DNA of 64,000 nt from Marsupella aquatica (GCA_973895155.1 OZ316895.1:19344001-19408000), one strand, 5' to 3'. Positions 12,541-24,239 are shown, numbered from the stretch's first letter. Notes: generated by a model not told the origin, from the sequence alone. Made by a program: numbers and translations.

Positions 12541-13299
12541 CATAAATCCCTTAGTGCTCTCTACCAGACAAAGGCCGGGACTCCCCATGGATCACGTAGC
12601 CTTGCCAGACCGAACTGTAAATGCTCCTTAAGCTGCCCCTCAATCAATATCTCAGCCTCCCTAATGTGCTCACCACAAATCAAATTGACATCCTTCCCAC
12701 AGTTTACAATCACCAATACATCACCTATCACCAAGGCTCTATATCGGGGGAAAAGAACCCAGTTGTGTTGCCTACTAGAAAGAGCCACAATCCAGCTTGC
12801 AAACCTGGCCAACTGTTGCTGTGAAGCGTGGCTGATTACTCCCTGAGTAATAGCACAACCAAGCTCTCCCCAACACGCAGCGTCCAAGTCCAGCCTTGTT
12901 TGCACAGAGCCCCTCCCTGTTGCTCAGTCTAAGTGAGATCACACAACTGAAGTCCCCCCTGCCTCTACCGGGGGGTGCTCTATATACTCTCATATTGAGC
13001 CCAAATGGGTGGATACTACACTGCTGGAGCCCCATCCCAGCCCTAACAGAGCCGCCACTATCTCTAACTACTGAACCCTAACTCGCAACTTTATTTCTCT
13101 CTCGAATTGGCTATGTACTTCGGATTTGGCCCTCCTCCATGGTTTTTCCGAGCTTGCGCCTCCTCTCCCGATTTCTCTATTCAACCATTTGCTGCGTGGA
13201 TAGCAGCGTTGGAAGCGGCTTGAGCTCCTCTTTCCAACGAGGTCAATTATAGCCGATTTGGGCAAATACAGAGAAAGTTATGCCCCCGCAACCGAGAGG

Positions 13300-13660
13300 G
13301 GGTACTCATTGCTATGCTAACCCGAGTTACATTGCTAACCTGAGTTTGGCTAATCTAGCTATCTTATCTAACCCGAGTAGAGCTAACCCGTGGTCTCGGA
13401 TTAGACCGCTACCCGCTGTCCACTAACCTAGGCTAAGTTGAGCCCGAACCTGAGCTTGCCTATGCTAACTCGAGCCCGAGTTTAGGCTAACCCAAGTTCA
13501 GTCTAACCCGAGATCAATCTAATCCGAACCCGGGTTAAGCCTAAGCTGAAGCTGTGCTGACCTGAGCTAAGCTGAAGCTGTGCTTACATGAGCTAAGCTG
13601 AAGCCGTGCTCACATAAGCTAAGCCATGGCCGAGCTTAGGTTAACCCGATACCGAAGCCG
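13300..13660. repeat. Degenerate tandem repeats of CTAACCCGAG and AGCTAAGCTGAAGC
   Basis: The first half is built of imperfect CTAACCCGAG units. The second half (about 13540-13630) has three 26-bp units of the type AGCTAAGCTGAAGCTGTGCT plus a variable ACATG tail. Confidence 0.7.
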
Positions 13661-14037
13661 AATCCGCTAATTCCGGCCACAAGTTAACCCGTCACACTAA
13701 TCAGGCTGTATTTTCCTTAATACACCTCCGTTTCCCGAGTGTTTTATATCGATTTTACTCGCCTTGACCAGATCTTTCCAATGCTCTTTACAGATCCGGA
13801 TTCGGTGACGTATTGAAAGAGATATGGTCACCGACCATCCACGACATAGTTTTTATTTCCCTACTCAATGCCATGATTGCCCTTATTCTTGCCATCTTGC
13901 TAATTGTTATGCAATATCAATAGCTACTCCTTGTATATAGCAACCTACTTACTCAGATTATAGAATAAGGACCATGTCATCGGCATCACACACGTGATGT
14001 GCCATTTTTGTGGAAGTGAAACCCCCGAGTGTGACAC

Positions 14038-14288
14038 ATTCAATCCTGTCCGATCCGATCACACACGTATGTCGAGCCAACGTACCTTGCACTCAAGGAA
14101 TCCACGCTACATAGAGAGAGCTCTTAGCCACCATAGCCACCACACAAGCTCCCCTCTCCAAGGCTCAACATTGAAAGATAACCTTTCAATACCTCACAAG
14201 AGAGAACTACCCTCTCACACAACCTAATAGAACCTTATTGGCTCATATAGCACACATACCAAACATACGGATCTAGATAGTACGGTAC
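14038..14288. repeat. Dispersed repeat, copy B (left part, split by the CACTA element)
   Basis: Homologous to copy A (11030-11316) up to the TAC at 14286-14288. The remaining part resumes at 24732 on the other side of the CACTA element and ends in the same CTAGAATGGTGTGACAC at about 24758. Confidence 0.8.
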
Positions 14289-14329
14289 CACAACTACATT
14301 TTTGCATTTCAAGACCAGGTTTAACCTAA

Positions 14330-14660
14330 CCCAAGACGACGTTCCTTCCATTTACGACGGACTATACATCGTTAAGCTCCGGACTGTTGTTGGATGTCGT
14401 CCGGAGTTCCGACGGGATCGGATAACGTCAACTTGTGTGACGTTAACTTTACGTCCTTTAAGACATGATAAGTTACCTCGTATATAACGTTGTACCTTAC
14501 ATTACGTCTTACCAGACGTGGTAACTTACCTATTCCCGGAAGACATAAATGAGAACGATGTATAGGACGACATTCTGAAGTTTAGGCGTTTGAAACGACG
14601 TATCTTCAGATGCATCGTCATAGAATACCATATGTGCATCGGGAAAAACGACGTTAATTC
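14330..14660. repeat. Left subterminal cluster of ACGACGTT-type motifs
   Basis: Many copies in both orientations of ACGACGTT, AACGTC, GACGTTAA and TACGACG. Clustered short subterminal motifs are where the TNPA-type protein binds in characterised CACTA elements. The binding role here is inference. Confidence 0.7.
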
Positions 14661-14785
14661 CACATATCAGCGGAGGACAGATTGAACTATAGGCGGGAGG
14701 CTCACTATAGCCTACATTCCCGAGTGAAGACATCAAAGGTCCTCAGTGTAGAGAAGTTGAACCGTGGGAGGCAAAGTGTTCAGCT

Positions 14786-15346
14786 ATGGTGCAAAAGTTC
14801 TTTGCAAATGTGCATTGTTGTTTCCTCCCGCTTGGTGAGGAGGAGAAGATGGTTCGAGGGTTCTTTGGCCATGGAGGGCTTGTTGACAAGCTATGTACCT
14901 CACAGACCGATTTCTTGATTGCAAATACGCGGAAACAGGCCGTGGAGCACTTCAGTGACTATGCTGGCTTGATCGAGCATTTCGCTGAAACCGTGCATTT
15001 CATCTCTACTCGGTGGGTAGAGTGCTCCATTCTTGCCAACAAGCAGTTGGATCCAGGAGAGTTCTTGTTGCATCCGAGTAGTGATCATGGTCTAGAAGAT
15101 TCGCCCGAGGATGATGATGGTGAGGCCTACCCTCCCACCTTGTCTAAATGTGACCTGTCACCCACTGAACTTCAGATTGCTATGTTTGATTACAAGGAAA
15201 GTTGTGCAGCCGAGGTGGAGGCTCAGAGGCTACAGGCCGGTGAAGCTATTGTGCGGAAGAATTGGAATGCCAGCCAAAGGCGTGCTTCGTACAAGAAGAG
15301 GAAAGTGGACAAGGAGTACTACTGGTCTGGAGAAGGGACTCCTTAA
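14786..15346 (+). CDS. Unidentified ORF inside the CACTA element (186 aa)
   Basis: An intact ORF. The frame is also open upstream of the ATG (EPWEAKCSA) after a possible AG acceptor, so it may be a terminal exon rather than a whole gene. Features: a Cys/Phe-rich start (FFANVHCCFLPLGEEEK), a central acidic stretch (LEDSPEDDDGE) and a basic C-terminus (SQRRASYKKRKVDKEYYW) that could be a nuclear signal. No known domain recognised. It lies near the left end and reads toward the 3' end of the minus-strand transposase gene. It could be an accessory transposition protein or a captured host fragment. Confidence 0.5.
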   Translation: MVQKFFANVHCCFLPLGEEEKMVRGFFGHGGLVDKLCTSQTDFLIANTRKQAVEHFSDYAGLIEHFAETVHFISTRWVECSILANKQLDPGEFLLHPSSDHGLEDSPEDDDGEAYPPTLSKCDLSPTELQIAMFDYKESCAAEVEAQRLQAGEAIVRKNWNASQRRASYKKRKVDKEYYWSGEGTP

Positions 15347-15535
15347 TCAACATCAGTCTGGAGGGAGGGTGTAGAGGGATGACCATGACTCATGTAGGCT
15401 ACATTTGCAGTAGAAAGGATAGTACAGCTATTGTGTATCTCTATTTGGTCTATGTGCAGCAATAAACACATCCATGAGTGCTATTTGTCGCAACAATTGT
15501 GTGGTTTGAATGTTGTATCTTTTTCCTGTGATTAA

Positions 15536-15810
15536 CGTCGAGGAAAATTTAGTACGTTGACTGAACCGTCGTATCTAGTTATTAACGTCGTTCTACTTGA
15601 GGTAATATATTTTCGTTGCGCCATCATCGTTAAGAACGTCGTTTTCACCGTGTTACGACGTATAGAAGGACGTTAATAAACCCTTATAACGTCGGCTGAT
15701 GGTTCGGTACACGACGTTAACTACCATTACGGTGAATTGGCGTAGCTATAAACGACGTTAGAGAATTTGGTATCGACGTAAATTGTTTTGGACGACGTTA
15801 ATGATAGTTA
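15536..15810. repeat. Internal cluster of AACGTCGTT-type motifs (first)
   Basis: The same motif set as in the subterminal regions, densely packed between the left ORF and the end of the transposase gene. Further internal clusters lie at about 18770-19030, 21540-21700 and 23160-23350. Confidence 0.65.
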
Positions 15811-15995
15811 TCCCTTGTAGCAAAAGGCCGAGGGATCATGTCCATAAATGTATGGTTATTACTTGTTTCTTTACCAAGTGATTAACAAGCCCATCCCACT
15901 CTACAAATTGACAGATGCCTAGGCCATGAAATATGTCTGTTTATATGCGAACCGTGACAACAGTCAATACAAATGGGGATAGTGAGTCTATCATG

Positions 15996-18900
15996 TCAAT
16001 CCTCCTCGTCTACAATAGCTGATGGCATGAAGCCCTTCCTGCGGCGTGGAAAGATGGGAATCACAATGGACCATCCTCCCATGCTGTGCATCGGAACCAT
16101 AATGCATTGATCCACTTGGCTAGGAAAAACTATAGTGTCACTAAACTCAGTCCCGCTTGGTGCAACACGGGTCGTGTCCACACGATAAAATCCACACTCA
16201 TCCTTCACCATGGTAGCTCTTGCTGGAGGTGACATGATGGACTTGTGCCACCTCACCTCTAACACCGTGGTGGTAAACGAGCCAAAATTAACATCCAAAA
16301 TATCCAAGACAATGCCACAATAAGGAACCTCAACATCACCTACATCGGTCACCATATATACTCCAGAGTTACAAGTACTCTTCTTCATATGGTCCGTCCT
16401 CCAAGTCCGAAAGTGGTGCCCTGACTCATACATGTGAGTATGACTCATAGCCCACATCGAAGGCCCCCTAATGATGTTATGTACATCAATGGGAATGAAT
16501 GTAGGGCCATGCACTGCAAGGAGCCCCTCCATGCGCTCCAAGGCCCATATGCGAAATGATGCATGAACACGGTCTTGTGCTGCCCCTATCCGCTGCTGCT
16601 CCACCCATGCCTTGCAAGTATTGGGTCACATATACATTAGATCCCAATATGTGCCAACCACCTTGAATGTACATTTCAAATCTAAGTAGGACTCAACATG
16701 AAGGATTACGTCCCTACCTATACAACTCTCTCCAATCTGACATCTCGGTGCGGTTCTCCAACACATAATTGTGGATCTATCGGTGAAAAATGTCATCATG
16801 TAATGATCGCTTCTTTGATGCGCCCATCACTCGCAACCCACCATTATCATCATCTTGTGCCTCTTCCCAAGCTGTGGGAGCTTGTTTGTCCAAACTCCCT
16901 ATCACCCCGCTTGAGTAGAACAGGCACTCCGATATAATATACCCTGTTGCCATACTTCCCGCTGGTCGAGCGGGTTTGGTGCACCCAAGACTTTAGCACT
17001 TTCATGAACCGCTCTACCCAATACATCCACCGCGCATGCACTGGACCAGCAATGGCTACCTCATCCACCAGATGACATAGCAAATGCAATTGCATGTCAA
17101 AAATACATGGGGGAAACACCTTCTCCATATTGCACATAACACGGGCAGACCGTTCCCTCATCTCGGGAATCTCACTCTCCTTTATTTCCTTGGCGCATAC
17201 CCACCTGTAAGGGGTACTCAAGATTTTGTCAAATTATTAGTATGATAAACATATACAATGATCATATCATAAATATATGCCAACAAGACTATGCTAACCT
17301 GAAAATGGAGCACAACTCATATACTGTATGTCGGAGTAGGCGTCGCTCTCTAGAATCATCACAACAACGCAAGACAGCAGGTAACACATGCTGAATCAAC
17401 TTGTGATAATCGTGAGACTTCAAGCCGATTGGGGGTATGTGGTCTTCCCTTGTAGTGCACCCACGGAAGCCGGCTCCGTAATGGCTAGGGAATTTCATTT
17501 CACATATCATCCCGTTCATCTCCTTCAAAATCTGTTTTGGCAAAACCCAAGGAGCAGGTGGCTTCTCCCCATCTCGAGTTATCCAACAACTCTTGACCAC
17601 TCCAACCTGCTTTGCATCCTCTCGGACCCCACGAGTATCATTCATCCCATAAATGTGCTTCACCAGGTTCTTGGCAACATTTACTTCAATATGCATGGGG
17701 TCCAACAACCATCGGATGTGGAGCCTCTACAAGATGAAGAACCAGGTTGTGCTAGTGAGAAACTCATAAATAGAATACTACAAGTCACTAACTTAAAATA
17801 GGTCCAATCTGATTTTACTTACCCTCCAATAAGGCAAGTCCCACAAAGCTGAGTGACGATTGACACCATAGTGCTTAGGTTGAAGTAACTTTGCCTCCAC
17901 TTTCTCCGCCATTTGAATTTGACCCTCAGCTGAAGGCCCATTGGGACATGGCCTAAACTCAGTCTCAGCCCAATGTGTGGTGTTATGTCACAATATATTG
18001 TCCATTGGCAAACGAACCCTACTGCCCTCATATGTGGTTTTGTGCAGACGCTTGGAGTATCTCCCATGCAACTCAGGACCACATGAAGGGCAAGCTGAAT
18101 AACCGGCCACTTTCAAGCCAGATATTGTGCCCATACCTGTCAATGACACTTAAAACATTCAGGCCAAAATCCATTGTCACATGCAATAGAACCATGCACA
18201 ATGTATGTCTCAATTATTTCTATGACTGAGAATTACCTGGACCATCCATGGTGCAATGGGTGATCATTGCTCTCATATTAAATGTCCTCCCATTATCCGG
18301 TGTACGAGTCACATCTGTGGTCACTGCCCCAAACTCCCATAGCTTCTGCAACTCTTCATAAGCTGGAGCCAAACAAATGTCTGGATTTTTATAGGCCTGA
18401 GGACCCGGAATGATAGCAAGGAGGAGAACATGACCCTTCTTCATCGCCAACCATGGAGGGATATTTTTATTGAGCAAAAGAACTGGCCATATGGACTTAG
18501 GCTTCCGTCGTTGCTTGTATGGGTTTACCCCATCTATTGCTAACCCCAATCGAATGTTCCTTGGCTCCCTAGAAAAATCCGGCCAAGTGCTGTCGATGTG
18601 CTTCCATGTTGGACTATCGTGGTGATACCACATAATCCCTGGTGGAGATTTGTTCTCAGCATGCCATGTTTGAAGTGCTGATAAATGTTTCCGTCGATAA
18701 AGATGCTGTAGTCGGGGTGTGATCGGGAAATACCTGAAGACCTGCCATAAACAGTGTTACAAGCATCACTTCGACGTTAAATCAAAGTTAATTACGTCTC
18801 ACACAACATAAATACACCTGTACAATGTAACATACGATGTAAAGTTTCTTAGCGATGTTAGTAACGTTGGCTACTTCAGTTTATGTCTTAATTAACAATG

Positions 18901-21476
18901 TAAATATATGTGTACCATGTAGTAGACGACGTAAAAACTAACAGGTGATTTGGAGACGTAAGTTACATCTTTAGAAAGGACGTACGTGTGCGTACATCAG
19001 AAATGACGAGGAAAATGGGCAAAAATACGTTCTAACAAACGTAACACCACCAGGAGGAGGAGGACATCACCTTCTCTGGGATCTTTTTGCCGATGGTATT
19101 CGGTCGGTACCGTGGAAGCTTACATTGTGCCTCTGGGCACTCTATATGCTCAGAGTATGTCCCTTTGTACAGGATGCAACCACTTGGACACATGTGGATA
19201 GTCTCTAAAGCCAATCCAATTGAGGTTAACAACTTCTTAGCTTCCCTCACACACCCAGGGAGAGTGTTTGGTTGGGGCAATAGTTTTTGGTGGAATAGTT
19301 GGAATAGTGCATCTGTATGGACGTCTGAAGTGTTGAAAACTCCCTGCAAATTCAACATCAACAAAGTGGCACCCAACCTGCATTTGTGAAACCAGGGATT
19401 TGTATGCAATTAGTTTGAGGTATGACATTGGGTGTGGTAAGTAATGGTCGAAACATTGGGTGTGGTAAGTCATGGTCGACACATGATACTATTCAATCAT
19501 GAGACTTACCGTGATGATGGAGAATCCAGGAAGAGTGGAGTTCTGGCTTCCATTTCCAACTGGTCCCAATCTTCCTGGTCTACTTCCATGGTAGGCCTCT
19601 CGCCCCGAGGTGCATGTGGTCCAAAGTGAACGTCCCAAGGTGGGCAAAAGCTTCCTCTTCAAGAATGGGTGCATCCCCCTCATCTCCATTGTCCTCATCA
19701 AAGTCTCCATCATATGCATCATGGTACTCCTCATGGTCACTATCCCCCTCAACATCTTCCTCATCATAAAAGTGCAGAGTGGCCCGTAGGTGAAAGTCAC
19801 GCTCTGACATCATCATCATGGATGGGTGAGGTGTAGGGGTAATGTATGCACCATCCTACAATTGTTTAATACAATATTATAATCAAACAAATAATAAAAT
19901 ATGATTTAATGCAATATGCAACAATGGGTCCATATATTCTGAATGTATCATGTCCATCCTCAATGCCAATCATAATCTACAAAAATCTCTTCCCTTGCTC
20001 AAATGGTGCGGCTAGCATGGGTCAAGATGTAATGAGTACAAGTCTGTGGCAAACGAGGGTGGGTCTGGTCATGGTACTCGTGCCACTCAGCGTTTGGCCT
20101 AAAACCTAAACGCCGACAACCCACAGTGCTATTGATGTAACCTGCCAAGTTTCCAGTGCGGGGTGGATAACCATCCATCTGAGCATACCTAGGGTCTAGC
20201 TTGATAGACATGCCATATCGACCAAAGGTCGGACATTGTCGAGACAAGATGCGTCATCGCTGTGCAGAATACTTTGGCCCATAGAATGGAAAGAGCTGAG
20301 GCAAGTCCTCGGGCTGACAACCATCAAGGACCACAATATCTACAAGTGCAAATAATCCTAATCCTACATTGGGGCCCAATGTGGAGGGAAGGAGGACCCA
20401 AGGGCAGCCCCAGACTATGATAGGTTCCCTGATTGGAAGGTCCAATGGGAGCCCAAATTGGGTAGGAAATGAGTCCTTTATGATGTCCAAGGCTCTCCCA
20501 CGTAACTCTCTCGGTTCCCGGGCACTAGATGCATCAAGAAAAGGGCAACGGGGTGGCCTCATCCTAGGCGGACGAGACTCCAACGACCGTGGTCTAGTAC
20601 TGACCACTACTCCCCTCTCAATAGGGTGCACCCATGCCACCCTCACCCTATCAAATACACGGTCTATTGCCCGTAAGGTGGCATCTAGTGCCGATGGGGG
20701 GACCAGTGCAGAGAGCGCTCGATGTGCAACCTCTCTCATGCAGTCCTTAGGGGGAGACCGTACAATAAGAATCTGTTCCACATGTATGCAACAAAATTTC
20801 AAAAAGCGAGAAACATGAACATTGCTCAAGAAGCCAACCTACCCCAACCTAGTAAAAGTTAAAGTTACTCAAAATGGTTGTGCAAAAGGATAAAACTTAC
20901 CTCTGGTGTCGGTGGAACATAACAATCGTGGATCCCTAAGTGGCTAACGATGGTAGTGCTCTCGTGAGATACAACGCCCTTGCATCGTCTACAAGGGCAA
21001 GGCATCTTGCGGACTGGTCCAATACCATGAAGAGCAGCCATGGCCGCTCCAAACCCCTCCTCCGCTGGCGAAGGTGAGTTGTATGCCTGGGGCTCACGTG
21101 ATCGCCGGCGACGGTGTGACCGATGATGGTGGCTCCTCTCTCTCCTTCCGTCCTCATGACTGGGACGGTGATGACGTCGAGATCCACTAGTCGTCCTCCG
21201 AGGCAATGACTAACGACCCCTGCTCTCTGGTGAATAATCCCTCCTATCCAGTGAGTCATCCCTCCACCTATCCGGCGTATAGTCCCTCCTCCTAACCAGT
21301 GAATGATCCCTCCTCCTATCCGGCGAATAGTCTCTACCCCTATCACGATGCCGGTATCTGGAGCCAAGACTCGTATCCCCATCATCTCTCTCATCAGACA
21401 GAGAGTCCGATGCATAGATCACCATGCCCTGCAACAAATTGAACTGTCTTTGATTAATGCGTAGGGAAGGATCCAA
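15996..21476 (-). pseudogene. TNP2-type CACTA transposase gene, spliced and damaged
   Basis: Reading from 21476 down: an Arg/Ser-rich start and a zinc-binding-like block CPCRRCKGVVSHESTT typical of the transposase-associated domain, with a GT donor after 20901. Next is a long exon with the SET-like region (separate entry) and an acidic linker (19819-19580). The transposase core follows: LPGCVREAKKLLTSIGLA and CPSGCILYKGTYSEH (19409-19032), then PRNIRLGLAIDGVNPY (about 18744-18232). ACPSCGPELHGRYSK comes near 18080, and LDPMHIEVNVAKNLV (17708-17289) carries the conserved acidic/His residues. A DUF4218-like exon (17221-16850; FPPCIFDMQLHLLCHLVDE) and a DUF4216-like last exon (16604-15996; VPYCGIVLDILDVNFG) end the gene. 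In-frame stops occur, for example at LPMDNIL-stop-HNTTHW near 17995, so this copy cannot make a full protein. Exon borders other than those given are approximate. Confidence 0.88.
19945..20385 (-). pseudogene. SET-like methyltransferase domain inside the CACTA transposase gene
   Basis: On the minus strand, one frame reads NVGLGLFALVDIVVLDG (about 20375), then GNLAGYINSTVG and RPNAEWHEY (about 20145-20090), then AREEIFVDYDWH (about 19990-19950). These match in order the SET-domain hallmarks: the GxGLFA start, the N-terminal part of the 'xxNHSxxPN' motif and the C-terminal 'EExxxDY' motif. Two TGA stops interrupt it (20252-20254 and just before AREE); both are one transition from CGA. It lies between the zinc-like exon and the acidic/transposase exons on the same strand. 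It may be an exon of the transposase gene or a captured gene fragment. The call is by motif recognition only. Confidence 0.5.
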
Positions 21477-21479
21477 ACC

Positions 21480-21876
21480 CTAAACCTACCACACAAACCC
21501 TAACCCTAAAGTACAATGCCATACAGTATGTTACAAGGCCTTAACGTCGTTTTTCGAAGCAACCCTAACATTTAACATCGTCAATGGACCCGCAAACAAT
21601 GACCTTTAAAACACAAAGGACGATGTTTATCTAGATTAACGTTGTTAAGTATGATGTGTTATGTACGTCATTTCACCTAACGACATCTGTTACGACGTAA
21701 AATCAGGAAAACGGCGGATCCGCAAGGTTAGGCATCCCCGGTCATTTCCTTTGGGAAACATCGAGGGAGTATCGAGGGAGTGTTTGAATGTGACTCACAT
21801 TCAACATTCCCCACCTCTAGTCCTTACCTCTCCTTGCCTCCTCTACCTCACATAATCGCTCACAGAATAGTCTGCC
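21480..21876. promoter_or_regulatory. Putative shared promoter between divergent CACTA genes
   Basis: The transposase frame starts leftward at 21476 and the TNPA-like frame starts rightward at 21877, leaving 400 bp. The stretch contains another cluster of ACGACGTT/AACGTCG motifs and no ORF of note. No clear TATA box was identified. Shared regulation is inference from layout. Confidence 0.35.
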
Positions 21877-23668
21877 ATGTCGTATCCAGGCTATCTTCCC
21901 TGTAGTGTGAACTTTGATGCACTGAAGGTGGGTTTGGAGGATCCAGAGGAGTTGGAGAAGGTGCATCGAGCCCTACGTTCGACACATTCACTAGTTCAAG
22001 CATTCAACCACAGCTGGCAATTCATGGGAGGACAAGGAACAAAGGAGTCCAGGTTTATAGAATACCTGGAGAGTATTGAGGCCAACACTCCTGCCGACGA
22101 GGAGGGGGCCAAGATTGAGGAGGGGGCCGCGATTGAAGTGCCTGAATCCGTGCCCGAGCTTGATGGGGCATCGATTGATATGCTGCCTTCATTCCCGAGT
22201 CTACCAGACGATGGTTGGGATGATCCTGCCTTCACTGGGATTCAACTAGATTCTCAGGCAGCAGCTCGAACTCCTATCAAGAGTCAAGTGACAATCCCAC
22301 ATGAGAGATACAGGCCAGAAGATGATAGGAGGGACCATCGGCAACATAGGAGGAGGAGGAGGCAATCTCGTTCTTCGTCAAACAGCAGCACTGAAAGGAG
22401 AAGGCGAAAGGGGAAAGGATCCAATGACCACAATGCAGGCACTTCTAGCAAGAGACATAGGGGAGATCGACATACAGGAGCAGAGAGGAGAGAAGACCAC
22501 TCACGATCATTTCCTCCAGAGCGGCGACGTCCTTCTCAGCAAGCTGCAGCTGCTTCTGCCAACAGGGAGCACCTTCCCACCATCACCCTTGCCGCTTTTG
22601 ATGCTAGGCCGGACGTCATGGATAAGAAAGCACTCACGAACAGAGTGCAGACGTGCGTAGCTAAACACTATCCCGGTTGGACTACTTGGAAGGAGCTTGT
22701 GCATAACCAGAAGAAGTTCCAATTGCTCCTGAATGATGTGCAGGCTGGATTCAGAAATGGGCGAGAGATTGACTACCGCCACATTAGGAAGAAGATCGTG
22801 AATCACCTAGCTGATCGGCATTTCAGGTGGAGAGCCAAGGTCCAAAAACTGAGATGCTTGAGGACAAGGGATTACAAGAAACCTGATGGGATGAGTGAAG
22901 AGGACTTCAAATTGATTGTCTCCGAATTGGAAGCAGCCCCAGACACCCCAGTTGGCAAGCGAGTGCATATGGGAGACAAGGCCACTGCTGTTCGAAAAGC
23001 GAGTGGCAAGAAGGTGACTAATTTTTGGGGACAGGGAGGATGGGGAGGATTTCTTGCAACCTATGTAAGTGCAGTGACTCACTCTATACTCATTGAAGTC
23101 TGCATTCTGTGGTTGTGTGCTGCTGCGGTGAAATCCTGTGCTTTACATCGTTTTTTAGTATTAACGTCATCTTGGCCGCACATTACCTTCCCTCTTACGA
23201 TGTTTTCTTAGACGTACCTTGCCTCTAACTATGTTAGCACTATATTAACGTCGTCCTGTCAACGTTAATACTATGGAATCACCCTGAATGTCTTAATGGA
23301 CGACGTATGTATTAGTAACGTCGTATGATGATAGGTAAATCACCCTGAACGACGTAACTTCCCTTTGCTGCAGAAGCGGAAGTATGGCCGAGATGTTGAG
23401 CCGAGTGAGCAGGAGTGGCTATACTCTAAGCGATATGGCCCGGCAGCCCTATGGGCAAAGCTTGACTCTGTTCCGGAAGACCACCCGGTAAGTGTGCTAG
23501 CTTGTTCAGTACCATTCCATAGACCTAGACTAAAACTGTGTCATGCAAACCTAGACTAAAATTGTATCTTGTGCACAGGTGGATTGGACTGCACCAGAGG
23601 GTTTAGTAGCACGACCCATTGAGGAGGATGAGGAGCCCAACACTGTAGCCCTGGAGGAGGGTACCTAG
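21877..23668 (+). CDS. TNPA-like CACTA protein, three exons
   Basis: Exon 1 is 21877-23064 (396 codons), exon 2 is 23374-23487 (38 codons) and exon 3 starts at 23579. All three joins are phase 0 with GTAAGT donors and CAG/ACAG acceptors. The N-terminal half is low complexity, with an acidic part followed by Arg/Ser-rich basic stretches (RRRRRQSRSSSN, ERRRRKGKG) that suggest nuclear entry. The C-terminal half is compact and basic (LTNRVQTCVAKHYPGW, YRHIRKKIVNHLADRH, KKVTNFWGQGGWGG), and exon 2 has RDVEPSEQEWLYSKRYG. This resembles the plant transposase_24 or En/Spm TNPA-type proteins that bind subterminal repeats. A TAG at 23666-23668 ends it. The frame stays protein-like beyond the stop (EEDPVPCGQQGS and RDRDRDRE), so this may be a premature stop. 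Confidence 0.6.
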
Positions 23669-23783
23669 GAGGAGGACCCAGTACCTTGCGGTCAGCAGGG
23701 CTCCACTTCTCGTGACCTTTTCCCTGCACTAGAGACTCATAGGGCCAGAGGACAAGGAAGGGAGAGACAGAGGGAGGAGGGAG

Positions 23784-23832
23784 ATAGAGATAGAGATAGA
23801 GATAGGGAGAGATAGAGATAGAGAGAGGAGAA
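23784..23832. repeat. GATAGA microsatellite
   Basis: Tandem GATAGA and GAGATA units in the 3' part of the TNPA-like gene. They would encode Arg-Asp/Arg-Glu repeats in the frame that continues past the TAG at 23666. Confidence 0.8.
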
Positions 23833-24239
23833 GGAGGAGTGGTGAGAGGCGGTCCACTAGGGTAACACATAGCACCAGGCAGATAGTGCCAAAACCTAGA
23901 GGCAAGGCTCCACCCTCGGCTGCACCGGAACCAGAAGGCAGTAGCAGTGCCTCAAAGCAGGATGCCCAGCAGTATCAGTTGCGTCGGTGACGAGGCGGAG
24001 GATCGAGACGTGATAGGCCCCATTCTCAACGACATTAGGTTGTAGGTATTTCAGTAGCAGGAGGTCCTCCATGCATTATGTACATATTTTTTGCCATTTT
24101 GATTCAGGCCACCCATTTGTGGTGGCACCTCATTCCGGGTTACAATATGTCAAAACACATGGTTATATTGTGTGTGAGCTGAACCCTAACAAGGACCCCA
24201 CCCAGACAGTGCAATGTGTAATAGGATGTATGTACTCCC

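Larger units (their letters stand above)
11587..13979. mobile_element. Putative inner insertion with TGACATGG inverted ends
   Basis: The left end TGACATGGGTCTTA and the right end (inverse of TGACATGGTCCTTA) match at 12 of 14 positions. Excising it brings the host TIR element back to the length of its relatives. No convincing target duplication was found and no transposase is visible. The interior holds short repeats and no supported gene. Confidence 0.5.
11317..14029. mobile_element. TIR element with 8-bp target duplication, itself interrupted
   Basis: The left end is CTCGGGGGTCTCAC (11317-11330). The right end, 14016-14029, is its inverse with one mismatch. TGTGACAC flanks both sides (11309-11316 and 14030-14037), giving a perfect 8-bp duplication, the length typical of hAT elements. 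After removing the inner insertion (11587-13979) the element is 320 bp, close to the related copies at 31425-31749 (325 bp) and 32423-32680 (258 bp). It has no coding capacity, so it is a non-autonomous MITE-like element. The hAT assignment rests on duplication length only. Confidence 0.75.

Noticed and set aside
13983-14029. A separate short TIR element fragment ending at 14029
   Set aside because: It is the right end of the 11317 element, separated from its left half by the inner insertion.
11030-14288. The 11030-11316 and 14038-14288 repeats as the two LTRs of one retrotransposon
   Set aside because: No primer site follows the first copy, no gag or pol lies between them, and the interval is explained by the TIR element with its 8-bp duplication.
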